NCBI RefSeq assembly: GCF_024749045.1
Contig: NZ_CP087184.1
Location: 2,294,001 to 2,358,000 of the forward strand
Direction of reading: 5' to 3'
DNA length: 64,000 nt
Source: Pseudomonas sp. B21-028
GTDB taxonomy: Bacteria > Pseudomonadota > Gammaproteobacteria > Pseudomonadales > Pseudomonadaceae
Positions 9,518 through 25,044 of the stretch are shown in pieces. The notes below the pieces were generated by a model, which searched no databases, was not told the origin of the DNA, and saw nothing but the letters and a program-made list of their open reading frames with translations. Both the position numbers and the translations under genes were made by a program. The number at the start of each line of letters is the position of its first letter. Within the stretch, counting starts at the first letter, position 1.

Positions 9518-10039
9518 CTACTTGCTGGGGTGTGCGGCCTGGAGTTTCTTGGCCAGTTCCAGGTGGTGTTGCAGATCCGGCAGCATCTTCTGGGCGAACG
9601 CCTTGAGCTCGGTGTTGCCAGGCTTCTTGTCGTCCGTGACGGTCTCGGCTTCTTTCTTGAACAGGGTGATGGTTTCTTCGTGGGCCTTGACCTGATTGTT
9701 GGCATAGGCGGCATCGAAGGATTCATCGCGCATGTCAAGAATCTTGGCCTTCGCCTTTTTCACCAGAGTGGTTTCGTCCGGCACTTCGATGTCGTGCTTT
9801 TTCGCCAGGGTCATCAACTCCTGGTTGGCCTTGGTGTGGTCGGCGATCATCTTGTTGGCGAACTCCTTGACGTCCGCCGATGCGCTCTTTTCCAGCGCCA
9901 GTTTGCTGGTTTCGATTTCCGCAATGCCACCGGCCGCCGCGTTGTCGACAAAGTCGTTGGAACTCGCGGCCCATGCCATGCCCATGCTGGTACTCAGGGC
10001 AACTGCCAGGCCGAGTTGACGCAGGGTAAATCCGTCCAT
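9518..10039 (-). CDS. DUF4142 family periplasmic protein
   Basis: The 173-residue protein has a signal peptide (about 25 residues, ending AWAASS) followed by the DUF4142 helical bundle: FVDNAAAGGIAEIETSKLAL, then VKEFANKMIADHTKAN and a C-terminal LPDLQHHLELAKKL helix. DUF4142 proteins are ferritin-like four-helix bundles of unknown activity, often stress-induced and outer-membrane or periplasmic. The His-rich end (QHHLELA) is typical. It is monocistronic and ends at the shared terminator. Confidence 0.88.
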   Translation of the reverse strand: MDGFTLRQLGLAVALSTSMGMAWAASSNDFVDNAAAGGIAEIETSKLALEKSASADVKEFANKMIADHTKANQELMTLAKKHDIEVPDETTLVKKAKAKILDMRDESFDAAYANNQVKAHEETITLFKKEAETVTDDKKPGNTELKAFAQKMLPDLQHHLELAKKLQAAHPSK

Positions 10040-10255
10040 AGGTATTCTCCGAACAGGTTGTACAAGTGATCTTGAGTGTCACTGTTCAATGGAGAGTGGC
10101 GTGTGAGCAAAGGTTTGATCGCAAAGCGATACGGTACGACGAACGGTCACCGCTGGTCGGATTGGCGGTCGACAGAACCCCTTCGGCAAGGCCATCCTGA
10201 TGCTTGAGGCGCCCTCAAAGGCGCCTGCCACTGATCCACCAAAAGGAGGTGTTCC

Positions 10256-10492
10256 ATGCCGGTGTCCCATGATCTGTGCCAGGATCTCAAGTGCAAAAAA
10301 GACCTCATCCAGCAAAAGCGCAGCGAGAATCCAAGACTCGACTCGCTGCTTCACAAATACTCCCAACTTGATGCCGAGGTGGTAGACGCCGAGAAGCCGA
10401 CGTCCGCCGCACTGCCTGACGTCGCCTTGGAGACGCTCAAGAAGAAACGATTGCAGGTCAAGGACGAGATCATGGAGCATTTGCAGAAGTAA
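10256..10492 (+). CDS. YdcH-family small protein (DUF465)
   Basis: The 78-residue product begins MPVSHDLCQDLKCKKDLIQQ after a strong AAGGAGGTG ribosome binding site. It is helical and forms a predicted two-helix coiled coil: the N-terminal helix up to LLHKYSQLDAEV and the C-terminal ALETLKKKRLQVKDEIMEHL. This is the YdcH/DUF465 pattern. Members are cytoplasmic with no established role. The gene stands alone. Confidence 0.85.
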   Translation: MPVSHDLCQDLKCKKDLIQQKRSENPRLDSLLHKYSQLDAEVVDAEKPTSAALPDVALETLKKKRLQVKDEIMEHLQK

Positions 10493-10592
10493 CCCGATGA
10501 TGCGGGGGGGCTTTTTCCTGCGAGGGGATTTAGCGAAACGTCGCACCGCCGTCAGGTCGCGAAGCGGCCCCCCTGCTTTCCAGCAGCGCGCA

Positions 10593-11456
10593 TCAACTCA
10601 GCGGATCCCAGCGTTGGGACCAGTCACTGCCGCTCCTGACGAGCGTCCGCAACACCTCGAACGCCTGTTGCAAGGCCGCCGAATCCCGGTCCCGGGAATA
10701 GACCAGGTAAGTCGGGTAGTTGAACTCCGGCGCCTTGGGCACCCGCTCCAGGATGCCGCTATCCAGATAGCTCTGCACGACGCGCGTGCGAAAGTAGCCG
10801 CTGCCGCCGTTTTCCAGGATGTATTGCAAGGCCAGGGGGCCGAGGTTGAAGGTGACGGCAGCCTTGGCCTTGTCCGGCAGGGCGGTGTCGTGCTGGCGAC
10901 GGAAATCGACGCCCCAGTCGATGTACACGTAGGGCTCCGGGCAATTGGCCAGGCGCACCAGGATCAGTTTCTCTTCCAGCAACTGTTCAACCTGCAGTCG
11001 CGGCCAGTACTCGGGTTGGTACACCACCGCGGCATCCAGCAGACCCAGCTCGAGCTGTTGCAACAGTTTCTCGCCGTCGCGGATGTCCATGCGCAAGGCA
11101 TGGCCGGGAATCGTCCGACGCAGTTCACGGGCCCAAGTGAGCATCAGGGGATTGCACAGGCTGACCTCGCCACCGATGTGCAGCACATTGCGATAGCCCT
11201 CGGGCAGCGGCAGGTCCCGGCGGGCCGCTTCCCAGGTCTGCACGAGCTGATTGGCGTAGACGACGAAGGCTTCGCCGTCGGTGGTCAGCCGTGCGCCGGC
11301 ACGGTTGCGCACGAACAGCGCACAGCCGAGCTGGCTCTCCAGTTTCTGTACCCGAGCGGTAATCGCCGTCTGAGTGACATGCAGCTTGTCGGCCGCCGCG
11401 GCGAGACTGCCGTGGCGGACAATTTCCAGGAAGGTGCGGGCGAGGTCGATGTCCAT
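10593..11456 (-). CDS. LysR-family transcriptional regulator
   Basis: The product (287 residues) has an N-terminal winged helix-turn-helix (MDIDLARTFLEIVRHGSLAA to about residue 62, with AITARVQKLESQLG as recognition helix) and a C-terminal LysR substrate domain starting near 90 (NVLHIGGEVSLCNPLML). Length is normal for the family. It shows no divergent partner gene: the SCP2 gene lies upstream in the same direction with a terminator between. The regulated genes and the effector cannot be told. Confidence 0.9.
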   Translation of the reverse strand: MDIDLARTFLEIVRHGSLAAAADKLHVTQTAITARVQKLESQLGCALFVRNRAGARLTTDGEAFVVYANQLVQTWEAARRDLPLPEGYRNVLHIGGEVSLCNPLMLTWARELRRTIPGHALRMDIRDGEKLLQQLELGLLDAAVVYQPEYWPRLQVEQLLEEKLILVRLANCPEPYVYIDWGVDFRRQHDTALPDKAKAAVTFNLGPLALQYILENGGSGYFRTRVVQSYLDSGILERVPKAPEFNYPTYLVYSRDRDSAALQQAFEVLRTLVRSGSDWSQRWDPLS

Positions 11457-11513
11457 GGGCTGGCCGATACGGGAGGTGGGTATGAAGGGATTGCCAAGCC
11501 TGCCCGAAAAATA

Positions 11514-11540
11514 CGAATCCCGCCACGTGGGCGGGATTCG
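11514..11540 (-). terminator. Rho-independent terminator of the SCP2 gene
   Basis: A perfect 11-bp stem, CGAATCCCGCC with GGCGGGATTCG, has a 5-nt loop. On the minus strand it is followed by TATTTTT. It lies just after the SCP2 gene and isolates it from the LysR gene. Confidence 0.9.
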
Positions 11541-11575
11541 TTACAGCCGAGGGCACCCAGTGCAGGCGTGCAGGC

Positions 11576-11893
11576 TCAGGCCGGGAACAGCTCGGAGAGC
11601 TTCATCGACAGCATCATATCGCCTTCGACACGCAATTTGCCGCCCATGAATGCCTGCATGCCGTCGGTTTCACCGCTGACGATGCCCTTCAGGGTTTCGC
11701 TGTCCATCACCAGTGTGCAGTTGGCGTCGGCATTTTCGCCTTCCTGCAATTTACAGGTACCGTCCTTGACGATCAGGGCGTACTGCTTGTCTTCGTCGGT
11801 GATGTTGAAACCGAATACCAGGTCCAGGCCGGCAGCGGCGGCTGGGTTGAATTTTTCTTTCATCTTTTGTACGGCGTCGACTACGGAGGTCAT
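11576..11893 (-). CDS. SCP2 sterol-binding domain protein
   Basis: The 105-residue protein is a single SCP2 (sterol carrier protein 2) domain: FGFNITDEDKQYALIVKDG, CTLVMDSETLKGIVSG and MQAFMGGKLRVEGDMMLSMK are the conserved blocks. Such stand-alone domains form a hydrophobic pocket for lipids or acyl-CoA; the ligand in bacteria is not established. It is cytoplasmic. It is followed by its own terminator and preceded, same strand, by the histidine phosphatase gene, a pair often seen together in pseudomonads (from memory). Confidence 0.92.
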   Translation of the reverse strand: MTSVVDAVQKMKEKFNPAAAAGLDLVFGFNITDEDKQYALIVKDGTCKLQEGENADANCTLVMDSETLKGIVSGETDGMQAFMGGKLRVEGDMMLSMKLSELFPA

Positions 11894-11944
11894 GGTTTCG
11901 ATCCTTATCGGGTTGATACAGCAAGGGTCTACGGTAATTCGGCC

Positions 11945-12655
11945 TCAACGATAGGTGATGAGGTCCGGGGTCTTCAGCAGTTGCAGGTGAGCATGACTGT
12001 TGAAGGAAGCCAGGGCCACGTCGCGCCCCCTGAATTTCAAGTGGTTGAGCGAGGTGTTGACGATTTGCCAGTTCAGTTCGAAGGCCTGACGGGCCGGTAT
12101 CCGGGTGACCAGGTGGAGCAGGGCGGTAATCGTGCCGCCGGACGTGAACACGGCGATCTTGTGGCTGTTGTCGGCCTGTTCCAGGATGCGCCGCAGGCCG
12201 GCCTGGACCCGCTCGACGAAACCCTGCCAGCTCTCCAGCCCGGGCGGGTCGTACTGGCCGCTGAGCCAGCGCTCGACCACGAGGGCGAAAATGCGCTGGA
12301 ATTCGGCGCGGTTCTGTGCGGCATTGCGCAAGATGTACAGGGCCTCGGGCTCCTGGGGCAGCATGTCCGGCAGCAAGGCGCGGATCACTGCGTCGGCATC
12401 GAATTCGTTGAACGCGGCGTCGGTTTCCACTTCGGGAACCGGCAGCCCGGCGGCGGACATCCGGCCCAAGGCGCCGGTGGCGGTATCCTGCTGACGACGC
12501 AGGTCGCCCGAGAGGCAGCGATCGAACACGACACCGAGCTCCGCCAGGTGGCTGCCCAGCACCTCTGCCTGGCGCAGGCCATTAGGTGAAAGGACATCGT
12601 AGTCGTCCGCACCAAAGGAGGCCTGGCCATGTCGAATCAGATAAATACTGCCCAC
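11945..12655 (-). CDS. histidine phosphatase (phosphoglycerate mutase-like) family protein
   Basis: The start chosen is a GTG giving (M)GSIYLIRHGQASFG, which places the catalytic RHG motif at residues 8-10, as usual. Longer versions run through the divergent promoter region and are rejected. The product has 236 residues. The second conserved His lies in VFTSGGTITALLHL. Members remove phosphate from small molecules or proteins, and this one gives no hint of substrate. It precedes the SCP2 gene by about 50 nt and may be cotranscribed with it. Confidence 0.85.
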   Translation of the reverse strand: MGSIYLIRHGQASFGADDYDVLSPNGLRQAEVLGSHLAELGVVFDRCLSGDLRRQQDTATGALGRMSAAGLPVPEVETDAAFNEFDADAVIRALLPDMLPQEPEALYILRNAAQNRAEFQRIFALVVERWLSGQYDPPGLESWQGFVERVQAGLRRILEQADNSHKIAVFTSGGTITALLHLVTRIPARQAFELNWQIVNTSLNHLKFRGRDVALASFNSHAHLQLLKTPDLITYR

Positions 12656-12887
12656 GTCCGCGTCATCCCGGTACGTTGAAGGTTTGGCGAGGTTATGAGG
12701 ATGACCGTGAGCTGTCAATGAAAAAACATACGCTTGTTTGAAATGTCCGTTACAGCCTTGCCCGGCCTGGCCCGGGCTTAAGGTAACCACAGGTTTCCCG
12801 GCTGGTAGCGACGCAGACGCATGGGTATGCTGGGAACGTTTAATGTCCGCCGTCGAGCGGCGAGTCGAGAATCTATTAGGAGTGATC

Positions 12888-13919
12888 GTGGAGTTCTTTA
12901 TCGAATACGCCGGTTTTCTGGCCAAGACCGTGACGCTGGTCATCGCCATCCTGGTGGTGCTGGCCAGTTTTGCTGCCCTGCGCAGCAAGGGACGGCGCAA
13001 GTCGGCCGGCCAGTTGCAGGTGAGCAAACTCAACGATTTCTACAAGGGACTGCGCGAGCGCCTGGAACAGACGCTGCTGGACAAGGATCAGCTCAAGGCC
13101 CTGCGCAAGAGCGAAGGCAAGGCTGAAAAAACGCAGAAGAAACAGAAGGATAAACCGGCGGCCAAGCCCCGGGTGTTCGTGCTGGATTTCGACGGCGACA
13201 TCAAGGCCTCGGCCACCGAGAGCCTGCGTCATGAAATCACCGCGCTGCTGACCCTGGCGACGCCCAAGGATGAAGTGGTGCTGCGCCTGGAAAGCGGTGG
13301 CGGCATGGTCCACAGCTATGGACTGGCCTCGTCGCAACTGGCGCGGATCCGCCAGGCCGGCGTACCGCTGACCGTGTGCATCGACAAAGTCGCGGCCAGT
13401 GGCGGGTACATGATGGCCTGCATCGGCGAGAAGATTATCAGCGCGCCTTTCGCCATCCTCGGCTCCATCGGCGTCGTGGCCCAGTTGCCGAACGTCAACC
13501 GCCTGCTGAAGAAGCACGACATCGACTTCGAAGTGCTGACCGCCGGCGAGTACAAGCGCACGCTGACGGTGTTCGGCGAAAACACCGAGAAAGGCCGGGA
13601 GAAATTCCAGCAAGAGCTGGACATCACCCACGACTTGTTCAAGAGCTTCGTGTCCAACTACCGCCCGCAACTGGCCATTGACGAAGTGGCGACCGGCGAG
13701 GTCTGGCTGGGTGTCGCCGCGCTCGGCAAGCACCTGGTGGACGAGTTGAAGACCAGCGACGAATACCTGGCCGAGCGCGCCAAGAACGCCGAGCTGTACC
13801 ACCTGCACTATGCCGAACGCAAAAGCCTGCAGGAGCGCGTCGGCATCGCGGCCAGCGGTTCGGTGGACCGGGTGTTGTTGAGCTGGTGGAGCCGATTGAC
13901 CCAGCAGCGGTTCTGGTAA
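12888..13919 (+). CDS. sohB: SohB, membrane-anchored signal-peptide-peptidase-like protease
   Basis: The product (343 residues) starts at GTG, 5 nt after AGGAG. An N-terminal membrane helix (FLAKTVTLVIAILVVLASFA) is followed by a charged linker rich in Lys, then the S49 protease core. The nucleophile Ser is in AASGGYMMACIGE, followed by GSIGVV, and the catalytic Lys candidate is in TAGEYKRTLTVFGENTEKG. SohB has an added N-terminal domain compared with short SppA forms, matching this length. The active site would face the periplasm. It is divergent from the histidine phosphatase across a ~230-nt gap. Confidence 0.92.
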   Translation: MEFFIEYAGFLAKTVTLVIAILVVLASFAALRSKGRRKSAGQLQVSKLNDFYKGLRERLEQTLLDKDQLKALRKSEGKAEKTQKKQKDKPAAKPRVFVLDFDGDIKASATESLRHEITALLTLATPKDEVVLRLESGGGMVHSYGLASSQLARIRQAGVPLTVCIDKVAASGGYMMACIGEKIISAPFAILGSIGVVAQLPNVNRLLKKHDIDFEVLTAGEYKRTLTVFGENTEKGREKFQQELDITHDLFKSFVSNYRPQLAIDEVATGEVWLGVAALGKHLVDELKTSDEYLAERAKNAELYHLHYAERKSLQERVGIAASGSVDRVLLSWWSRLTQQRFW

Positions 13920-13936
13920 CTCTGCTACCTCAATCC

Positions 13937-14027
13937 CTGTGGGAGCGAGCCTGCTCGCGATAGCAGTCGGTCAGTCACTGCCGCATCGACTGAATCACCG
14001 CCATCGCGAGCAGGCTCGCTCCCACAG
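13937..14027. repeat. inverted pair of REP elements
   Basis: Two REP units face each other (left 13937-13964, right 14000-14027) around a ~35-nt spacer, a REPIN-type arrangement, between sohB and the terminator of the sulfite reductase operon. Confidence 0.92.
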
Positions 14028-14057
14028 AGGGCTTTGGTGGTTGCCGAAAATGAAAAA

Positions 14058-14087
14058 AGCCCTGAGCCGGATATCCGGATCAGGGCT
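14058..14087 (-). terminator. terminator of the cysI-DUF934 operon
   Basis: The stem AGCCCTGA / TCAGGGCT, with an inner GCCGGAT/ATCCGG extension, is followed on the minus strand by TTTTTT. It lies ~20 nt after the DUF934 stop. Confidence 0.85.
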
Positions 14088-14104
14088 CTTTCATTACAGC
14101 GGGC

Positions 14105-14599
14105 TTAGCGGCGACGGAACAGCGGCAGCGGTTCGTCGGTGGCGGCCTGGTAGGTCACCGAGAAGTCCTTGAGGCTTTCGAGGGCTTCGTAGGGGTCCTT
14201 GTCGGCACGCAGGGCGAACGCATCGAAACCGCAGCGGCGCATGTAGAACAGCTGGTCGCGCAGTACATCGCCAATGGCCCGCAGTTCACCCTTGAAGCCG
14301 TAGCGATCACGCAACAGGCGGGCGTTGGAGTAGCTGCGGCCGTCGGTGAAGGCCGGGAAGTTCAGGGCGATGACCTGGAGCTGATTGGCGTCATCGCCGA
14401 TCTCTTCCGCTTCCTCGTCGGCGTCCAGCCACACACCCAGGCCGCCATCGCGGGCCTTGAGGGCGCGGGAATGGTCACGCCACAGGGCCAGGGGCACGAT
14501 CAGGTCGTCGCAGTTGGAAATGCCATCGAGGGTCGCGTCCTTGGGCAGCAGGTGCCAGGTTTCGTCGATGACCTCGTTGTTCTTAATGATTCGCTGCAT
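14105..14599 (-). CDS. DUF934 protein, partner of sulfite reductase
   Basis: The 164-residue protein carries the DUF934 blocks (LALWRDHSRAL, IALNFPAFTDGRSYS, RLLRDRYGFKGELRAIGDVL and MRRCGFDAF). The family is found almost always beside assimilatory sulfite/nitrite reductase genes and is thought to support the siroheme enzyme, perhaps in electron transfer. Its 5' end overlaps the end of cysI by 17 nt, so it is translationally coupled. It is cytoplasmic. The exact biochemical role is not established. Confidence 0.9.
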   Translation of the reverse strand: MQRIIKNNEVIDETWHLLPKDATLDGISNCDDLIVPLALWRDHSRALKARDGGLGVWLDADEEAEEIGDDANQLQVIALNFPAFTDGRSYSNARLLRDRYGFKGELRAIGDVLRDQLFYMRRCGFDAFALRADKDPYEALESLKDFSVTYQAATDEPLPLFRRR

Positions 14600-16235
14600 A
14601 GACGCGTTCCTTGAAGAGGTCGATGCCGATACGTTGGTAAGTGTCGATGAAACGCTCGTCTTCGGTACGTTGTTCGATGTACACGTCGATCAGCTTCTCG
14701 ATCACGTCTGGCATGTCGTCCTGGGCAAACGAAGGCCCGAGGATCTTGCCCAGGCTGGCGTCGCGAGTGCCGCTGCCACCCAGGGAGACCTGGTAGAACT
14801 CTTCGCCTTTCTTGTCCACGCCCAGGATGCCGATGTGGCCGACATGGTGGTGACCGCAGGCGTTCATGCAGCCGGAAATGTTCAGGTCCAGTTCGCCGAT
14901 GTCGAACAGGTAGTCCAGGTCGTCGAAACGACGCTGGATCGATTCGGCGATCGGAATCGACTTGGCGTTGGCCAGGGAGCAGAAGTCGCCACCCGGGCAG
15001 CAGATCATGTCGGTCAGCAGGCCGATGTTCGGCGTGGCGAAACCCTGTTCGCGCAATTCGCCCCACAGGGTGAACAACTGGCTCTGTTCGACGTCTGCCA
15101 GGATGATGTTCTGCTCGTGGGAAGTGCGCAACTGACCGAAGCTGTAGCGCTCGGCCAGGTCGGCCACGGCGTCCAGCTGCTTGTCGGTGATATCACCCGG
15201 CGCAACACCGGTCGGCTTCAGGGACAGCGTGACCGCGATGTAGCCAGGCTTCTTGTGGGCCAGGGTGTTGCGGCTGCGCCAGCGGGCGAAGCCCGGATAT
15301 TCCTTGTCGAGCGCTACGAAGTCCTGGTTGTCCAGGGCCTTGTACTGCGGGTCGACGAAGTGCTTGGCCACGCGATGGACTTCGGCTTCGGTCAGGGTGG
15401 TCTGGCCGCCACGCAGGTGAACCATTTCGGCTTCGACCTTCTCGGCGAACACTTCAGGTGTCAGGGCCTTGACCAGGATCTTGATCCGCGCCTTGTACTT
15501 GTTGTCGCGACGGCCGTAGCGGTTGTACACCCGCAGGATGGCGTCGAGATAGCTCAGCAGGTCCTGCCAGGGCAGGAACTCATTGATGAATGCACCCACC
15601 ACCGGCGTACGACCGAGGCCGCCGCCCACCAGCACGCGAAAGCCCAGTTCGCCAGCGGCGTTGTAGACCGCCTCCAGGCCGATGTCATGGACTTCGATGG
15701 CGGCGCGGTCCGAGGTCGAGCCGTTGATGGCGATCTTGAACTTGCGCGGCAGGTAGGCGAATTCCGGGTGGAAGGTGGTCCACTGACGGACGATCTCGCA
15801 CCACGGACGCGGGTCGATCAATTCATCGGCCGCGACACCGGCGAACTGGTCGGTGGTGACGTTGCGCAGGCAGTTGCCGCTGGTCTGGATCGCGTGCATC
15901 TGCACGGTGGCCAGCTCGGCCAGGATCTCCGGCACGTCTTCCAGGGCCGGCCAGTTGTACTGGACGTTCTGTCGCGTACTGATGTGGGCGTAGCCCTTGT
16001 CGTAGTCGCGGGCAATCTGGGCCAGCTTGCGCACCTGGCGCGAGGTCAGTTGGCCATAAGGCACCGCCACCCGCAGCATCGGGGCGAAACGCTGGATGTA
16101 CAGGCCGTTCTGCAGGCGCAGAGGGCGGAATTCTTCTTCGCTCAGCTCGCCTGCCAGATAGCGTCGGGTCTGATCACGGAACTGCTTGACGCGGTCCTCG
16201 ATGATCCGCTGATCGTACTCGTCATATACGTACAT
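14583..16235 (-). CDS. cysI: siroheme-dependent sulfite (nitrite/sulfite) reductase
   Basis: The product (550 residues) starts MYVYDEYDQRIIEDRVKQFR, the usual pseudomonad start; a longer reading upstream is rejected. It has two ferredoxin-like halves and two siroheme/4Fe-4S domains. The Cys ligands are in CPGGDFC (C-x5-C) and GCMNACG (C-x3-C). The siroheme arginines lie in STRQNVQYNW and LRTSHEQN. It reduces sulfite to sulfide for cysteine synthesis with an external electron donor, since no flavoprotein subunit is nearby. Neighbour DUF934 supports sulfite rather than nitrite as substrate. Nitrite reduction remains an alternative. Confidence 0.9.
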   Translation of the reverse strand: MYVYDEYDQRIIEDRVKQFRDQTRRYLAGELSEEEFRPLRLQNGLYIQRFAPMLRVAVPYGQLTSRQVRKLAQIARDYDKGYAHISTRQNVQYNWPALEDVPEILAELATVQMHAIQTSGNCLRNVTTDQFAGVAADELIDPRPWCEIVRQWTTFHPEFAYLPRKFKIAINGSTSDRAAIEVHDIGLEAVYNAAGELGFRVLVGGGLGRTPVVGAFINEFLPWQDLLSYLDAILRVYNRYGRRDNKYKARIKILVKALTPEVFAEKVEAEMVHLRGGQTTLTEAEVHRVAKHFVDPQYKALDNQDFVALDKEYPGFARWRSRNTLAHKKPGYIAVTLSLKPTGVAPGDITDKQLDAVADLAERYSFGQLRTSHEQNIILADVEQSQLFTLWGELREQGFATPNIGLLTDMICCPGGDFCSLANAKSIPIAESIQRRFDDLDYLFDIGELDLNISGCMNACGHHHVGHIGILGVDKKGEEFYQVSLGGSGTRDASLGKILGPSFAQDDMPDVIEKLIDVYIEQRTEDERFIDTYQRIGIDLFKERVYAANH

Positions 16236-16526
16236 ATAAGTCTCGGTCTCAGGCTTGGGCCGATCAGAAACAGCTGCGTATTGGCTCGCTGGAATCGGGT
16301 TCTGCCTCGGCAATTCTGCGCGCACGGCCGCGCACTCCTATAGGAGCCGGTGCAAGATACCTGTTTTGAGTTATGCGCAAAAGTGATGTTTGAGTATATG
16401 TAAAGAACCAAATGACCTAATGGGATCTATCGGCCCGGAACCCACATTTGTCGTATGGGCAATCATCGTCTTAACTGTGGTCGAGTCCCTATGCAATCAC
16501 CTAAAAAACCGACAAGAGGCGATGCA

Positions 16527-16640
16527 ATGAGCAATCCGACCAAAGCAAGGAAAAGCGACAGTACCGTTGATGCCTGGGCCATTCTGTTCCTTATTGTCCT
16601 GGTGGTGGGCACGGCGGTGTTCTGGGTCAGTCACCAGTAA
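16527..16640 (+). CDS. small single-pass membrane protein
   Basis: The 37-residue product starts MSNPTKARKSDSTVDAWAIL and has one membrane helix (WAILFLIVLVVGTAVFWV). An AGAGG motif lies ~8 nt upstream. A longer form from further upstream would give 61 residues, but the added part is unconvincing. It sits alone between the divergent cysI promoter region and a REP cluster. No family is recognised. Confidence 0.5.
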   Translation: MSNPTKARKSDSTVDAWAILFLIVLVVGTAVFWVSHQ

Positions 16641-16664
16641 TCGGTCGTCCAATGCAATGAAAAA

Positions 16665-16795
16665 CCTGTGGGAGCAGGCCTGTGGGAGCAAAGCCTGTGG
16701 GAGCAAAGCTTGCTCGCGACGCAAACGACACGGTCGAGACCGCGTCATCGTTCATCGCGAGCAAGCTTTGCTCCCACAGGCTCGCTCCTACAGGG
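16665..16795. repeat. REP cluster with repeated heads
   Basis: On the left side the motif TGTGGGAGCA occurs three times in a row (spaced 15-16 nt) before one full REP body. The right side has the facing unit and then a further partial unit (CTCGCTCCTACAGG). It is a REP pair enlarged by small tandem duplications of its end. Confidence 0.88.
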
Positions 16796-16816
16796 GGTGA
16801 TGTGCAGGAGAGAGTC

Positions 16817-17035
16817 TTATAGCCCCGCCAGATGCACCACCAGCTTGACGATGCCGAACAGCGTCAGGGCGAAGATCACCGTGAAGGCGATCCCCAGTAT
16901 CACGAAGTGACTCGGTTTGCCGTGGGTAAAGTCACGGGCGCGGTTCTTGCCGCTCTGCACGCCGAAGGCGGCGGCCAGTACGCTGTGCATCATCTGCAGC
17001 AGGGTCGGCGGCTTGTTGTCGGCTGGATCGTCCAT
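16817..17035 (-). CDS. DUF2970 membrane protein
   Basis: The 72-residue protein matches DUF2970: LLQMMHSVLAAAFGVQS, then a basic stretch KNRARDFTHGK and one C-terminal membrane helix (FVILGIAFTVIFALTLFGIVKL). It is a small inner-membrane protein of unknown function. It follows metH in the same direction but lies beyond the metH terminator, so it probably has its own promoter. Confidence 0.85.
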   Translation of the reverse strand: MDDPADNKPPTLLQMMHSVLAAAFGVQSGKNRARDFTHGKPSHFVILGIAFTVIFALTLFGIVKLVVHLAGL

Positions 17036-17089
17036 AAATCCCTCGTCTGCTATGGGTCTGGGACAAGCATAGACAACCCGTGAAAAAAA

Positions 17090-17117
17090 GGATCACGGCC
17101 GTTGCCGACCGTGATCC
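17090..17117 (-). terminator. metH terminator
   Basis: The stem GGATCACGG / CCGTGATCC with a ~10-nt loop is followed on the minus strand by TTTTTTT. It lies just after the metH stop. Confidence 0.92.
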
Positions 17118-17123
17118 CTTCAC

Positions 17124-20834
<3,711 letters not shown>

Positions 20835-20989
20835 AGGACTACCTGGAAAAAAAGACCATTACGAAGCCAGGAATCATAGCAAACCTGTGCCGGATTTGAT
20901 CGTGGGCGGCTTTTGCATGAATTCTGCTCATGTTTGCAAGCGATTGCTGGCCCGGTAGAATCGCCGTTCCATCTCTTAGGGACCGAGAC

Positions 20990-23981
<2,992 letters not shown>

Positions 23982-23990
23982 TCGTCGCTG

Positions 23991-24192
23991 TTGTGGCGAG
24001 GGGATTGGCGAAGGGATTTATGCGGTCAGGGGATTTATGTGGCGAGGGGATTTATCCCCGCTGGGGCGCGTAGCGGCCCTCAACCACCTGAGATATCTCC
24101 AACTCAGGGTTGGGGGGGCTGCTACGCAGCCCAGCGGGGATAAATCCCCTCGCCACATAAATCCCCTTGCCACATAAGTCCCTTCGCCACAG
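23991..24192. repeat. long inverted repeat of the GGCGAGGGGATT family
   Basis: This element belongs to a second repeat family, distinct from the REP units. Outer arms read TGTGGCGAGGGGATTTATCC and its complement, inner arms carry GCTGGG and (GC)TACGCAGCCC. Here the ends are extended by two or three extra partial copies of the arm. Other copies lie at 47534-47667, 47765-47900 and 49963-50086. Confidence 0.88.
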
Positions 24193-24218
24193 GTTCTGTG
24201 TTGATTTGATTTTATGGG

Positions 24219-24965
24219 TCAAGGCCTGTACAGATGAGCATGCCCGGCGCGGTAGAGCGATGAGTCGCTGAACACATCGTTGCCCAGCACCCGTCCCACC
24301 AGAATCAGCGCCGTGCGGCGAAAGCCCTTGGCCTGCACCTTTGCGGCAATGTCCGCCAACGTCCCCATCACCCAATCCTGATCCGGCCAGGTCGCGCGGT
24401 GAATCACGGCAATCGGGCAATCCGCGCCGTAGTGGGGCAGCAGCTCACCGACGATTTTTTCCAGATGATTGACCCCCAGGTGGATCGCCATGGTCGCTCC
24501 ATGCTGCGCCAGGCTAACCAGTTCTTCTCCGGCGGGCATCGCGGTCTTGTCCGCGTAGCGGGTAAGAATCACGCTCTGGGAGATGTCCGGCAAGGTCAGT
24601 TCGGCGCCCAGCAGGGCGGCGCAGGCTGAGGTGGCGGTCACGCCGGGAATGATCTCGAAGGGGATGCCCAGTTCCCGCAGGCACCGTATCTGCTCGCCGA
24701 TGGCGCCGTACAGGCTCGGGTCGCCCGAATGCACCCGGGCGACGTCCTGGCCGTTGCGATGGGCTGTCTCCATCAGCGCGATGATCTGTTCCAGATGCAG
24801 CTCGGCGCTGTTGATCACCTGTTCGGCGCAATGGCCCTCGAGCACGGCGGCGGGCACCAGGGAGCCGGCATAGATGATCACCGCGCAGCTGCGTACGAGC
24901 CGCTGGCCCTTGACGGTGATCAATTCCGGATCGCCGGGGCCGGCGCCGATGAAGTAGACGGTCAT
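24219..24965 (-). CDS. cobM: CobM, precorrin-4 C(11)-methyltransferase
   Basis: The product (248 residues) is a class III SAM methyltransferase: MTVYFIGAGPGDPELITVKG at the start, VHSGDPSLYGAIGEQ in the middle and IIPGVTATSACAALLG for the cofactor loop. GAGPGDPELIT with YAGSLVP identifies CobM/CbiF rather than other cobalamin methylases. It methylates C-11 of precorrin-4 in the aerobic cobalamin pathway. It is the last gene of the riboswitch-led cbtB-cbtA-cobE-cobM unit, 79 nt after cobE. The start is the internal ATG, since the longer reading adds an unrelated leader. Confidence 0.94.
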   Translation of the reverse strand: MTVYFIGAGPGDPELITVKGQRLVRSCAVIIYAGSLVPAAVLEGHCAEQVINSAELHLEQIIALMETAHRNGQDVARVHSGDPSLYGAIGEQIRCLRELGIPFEIIPGVTATSACAALLGAELTLPDISQSVILTRYADKTAMPAGEELVSLAQHGATMAIHLGVNHLEKIVGELLPHYGADCPIAVIHRATWPDQDWVMGTLADIAAKVQAKGFRRTALILVGRVLGNDVFSDSSLYRAGHAHLYRP

Positions 24966-25044
24966 GACCGGTTCCTGAAATAAGGTGGGGGAGCGACGCC
25001 AGAATGAAGATCGCTCATGATCCATGGGGCGAGATTATCGGGTT

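Noticed and set aside
20835..20989. Cobalamin riboswitch upstream of metH
   Set aside because: None of the riboswitch landmarks (such as GCCCCCGCAAC or GGGAAACC) occurs in the metH-cti gap.
23991..24192. CRISPR-like repeat array
   Set aside because: The repeated units are inverted arms of one palindromic element, not evenly spaced direct repeats with unique spacers, and no cas genes are present.
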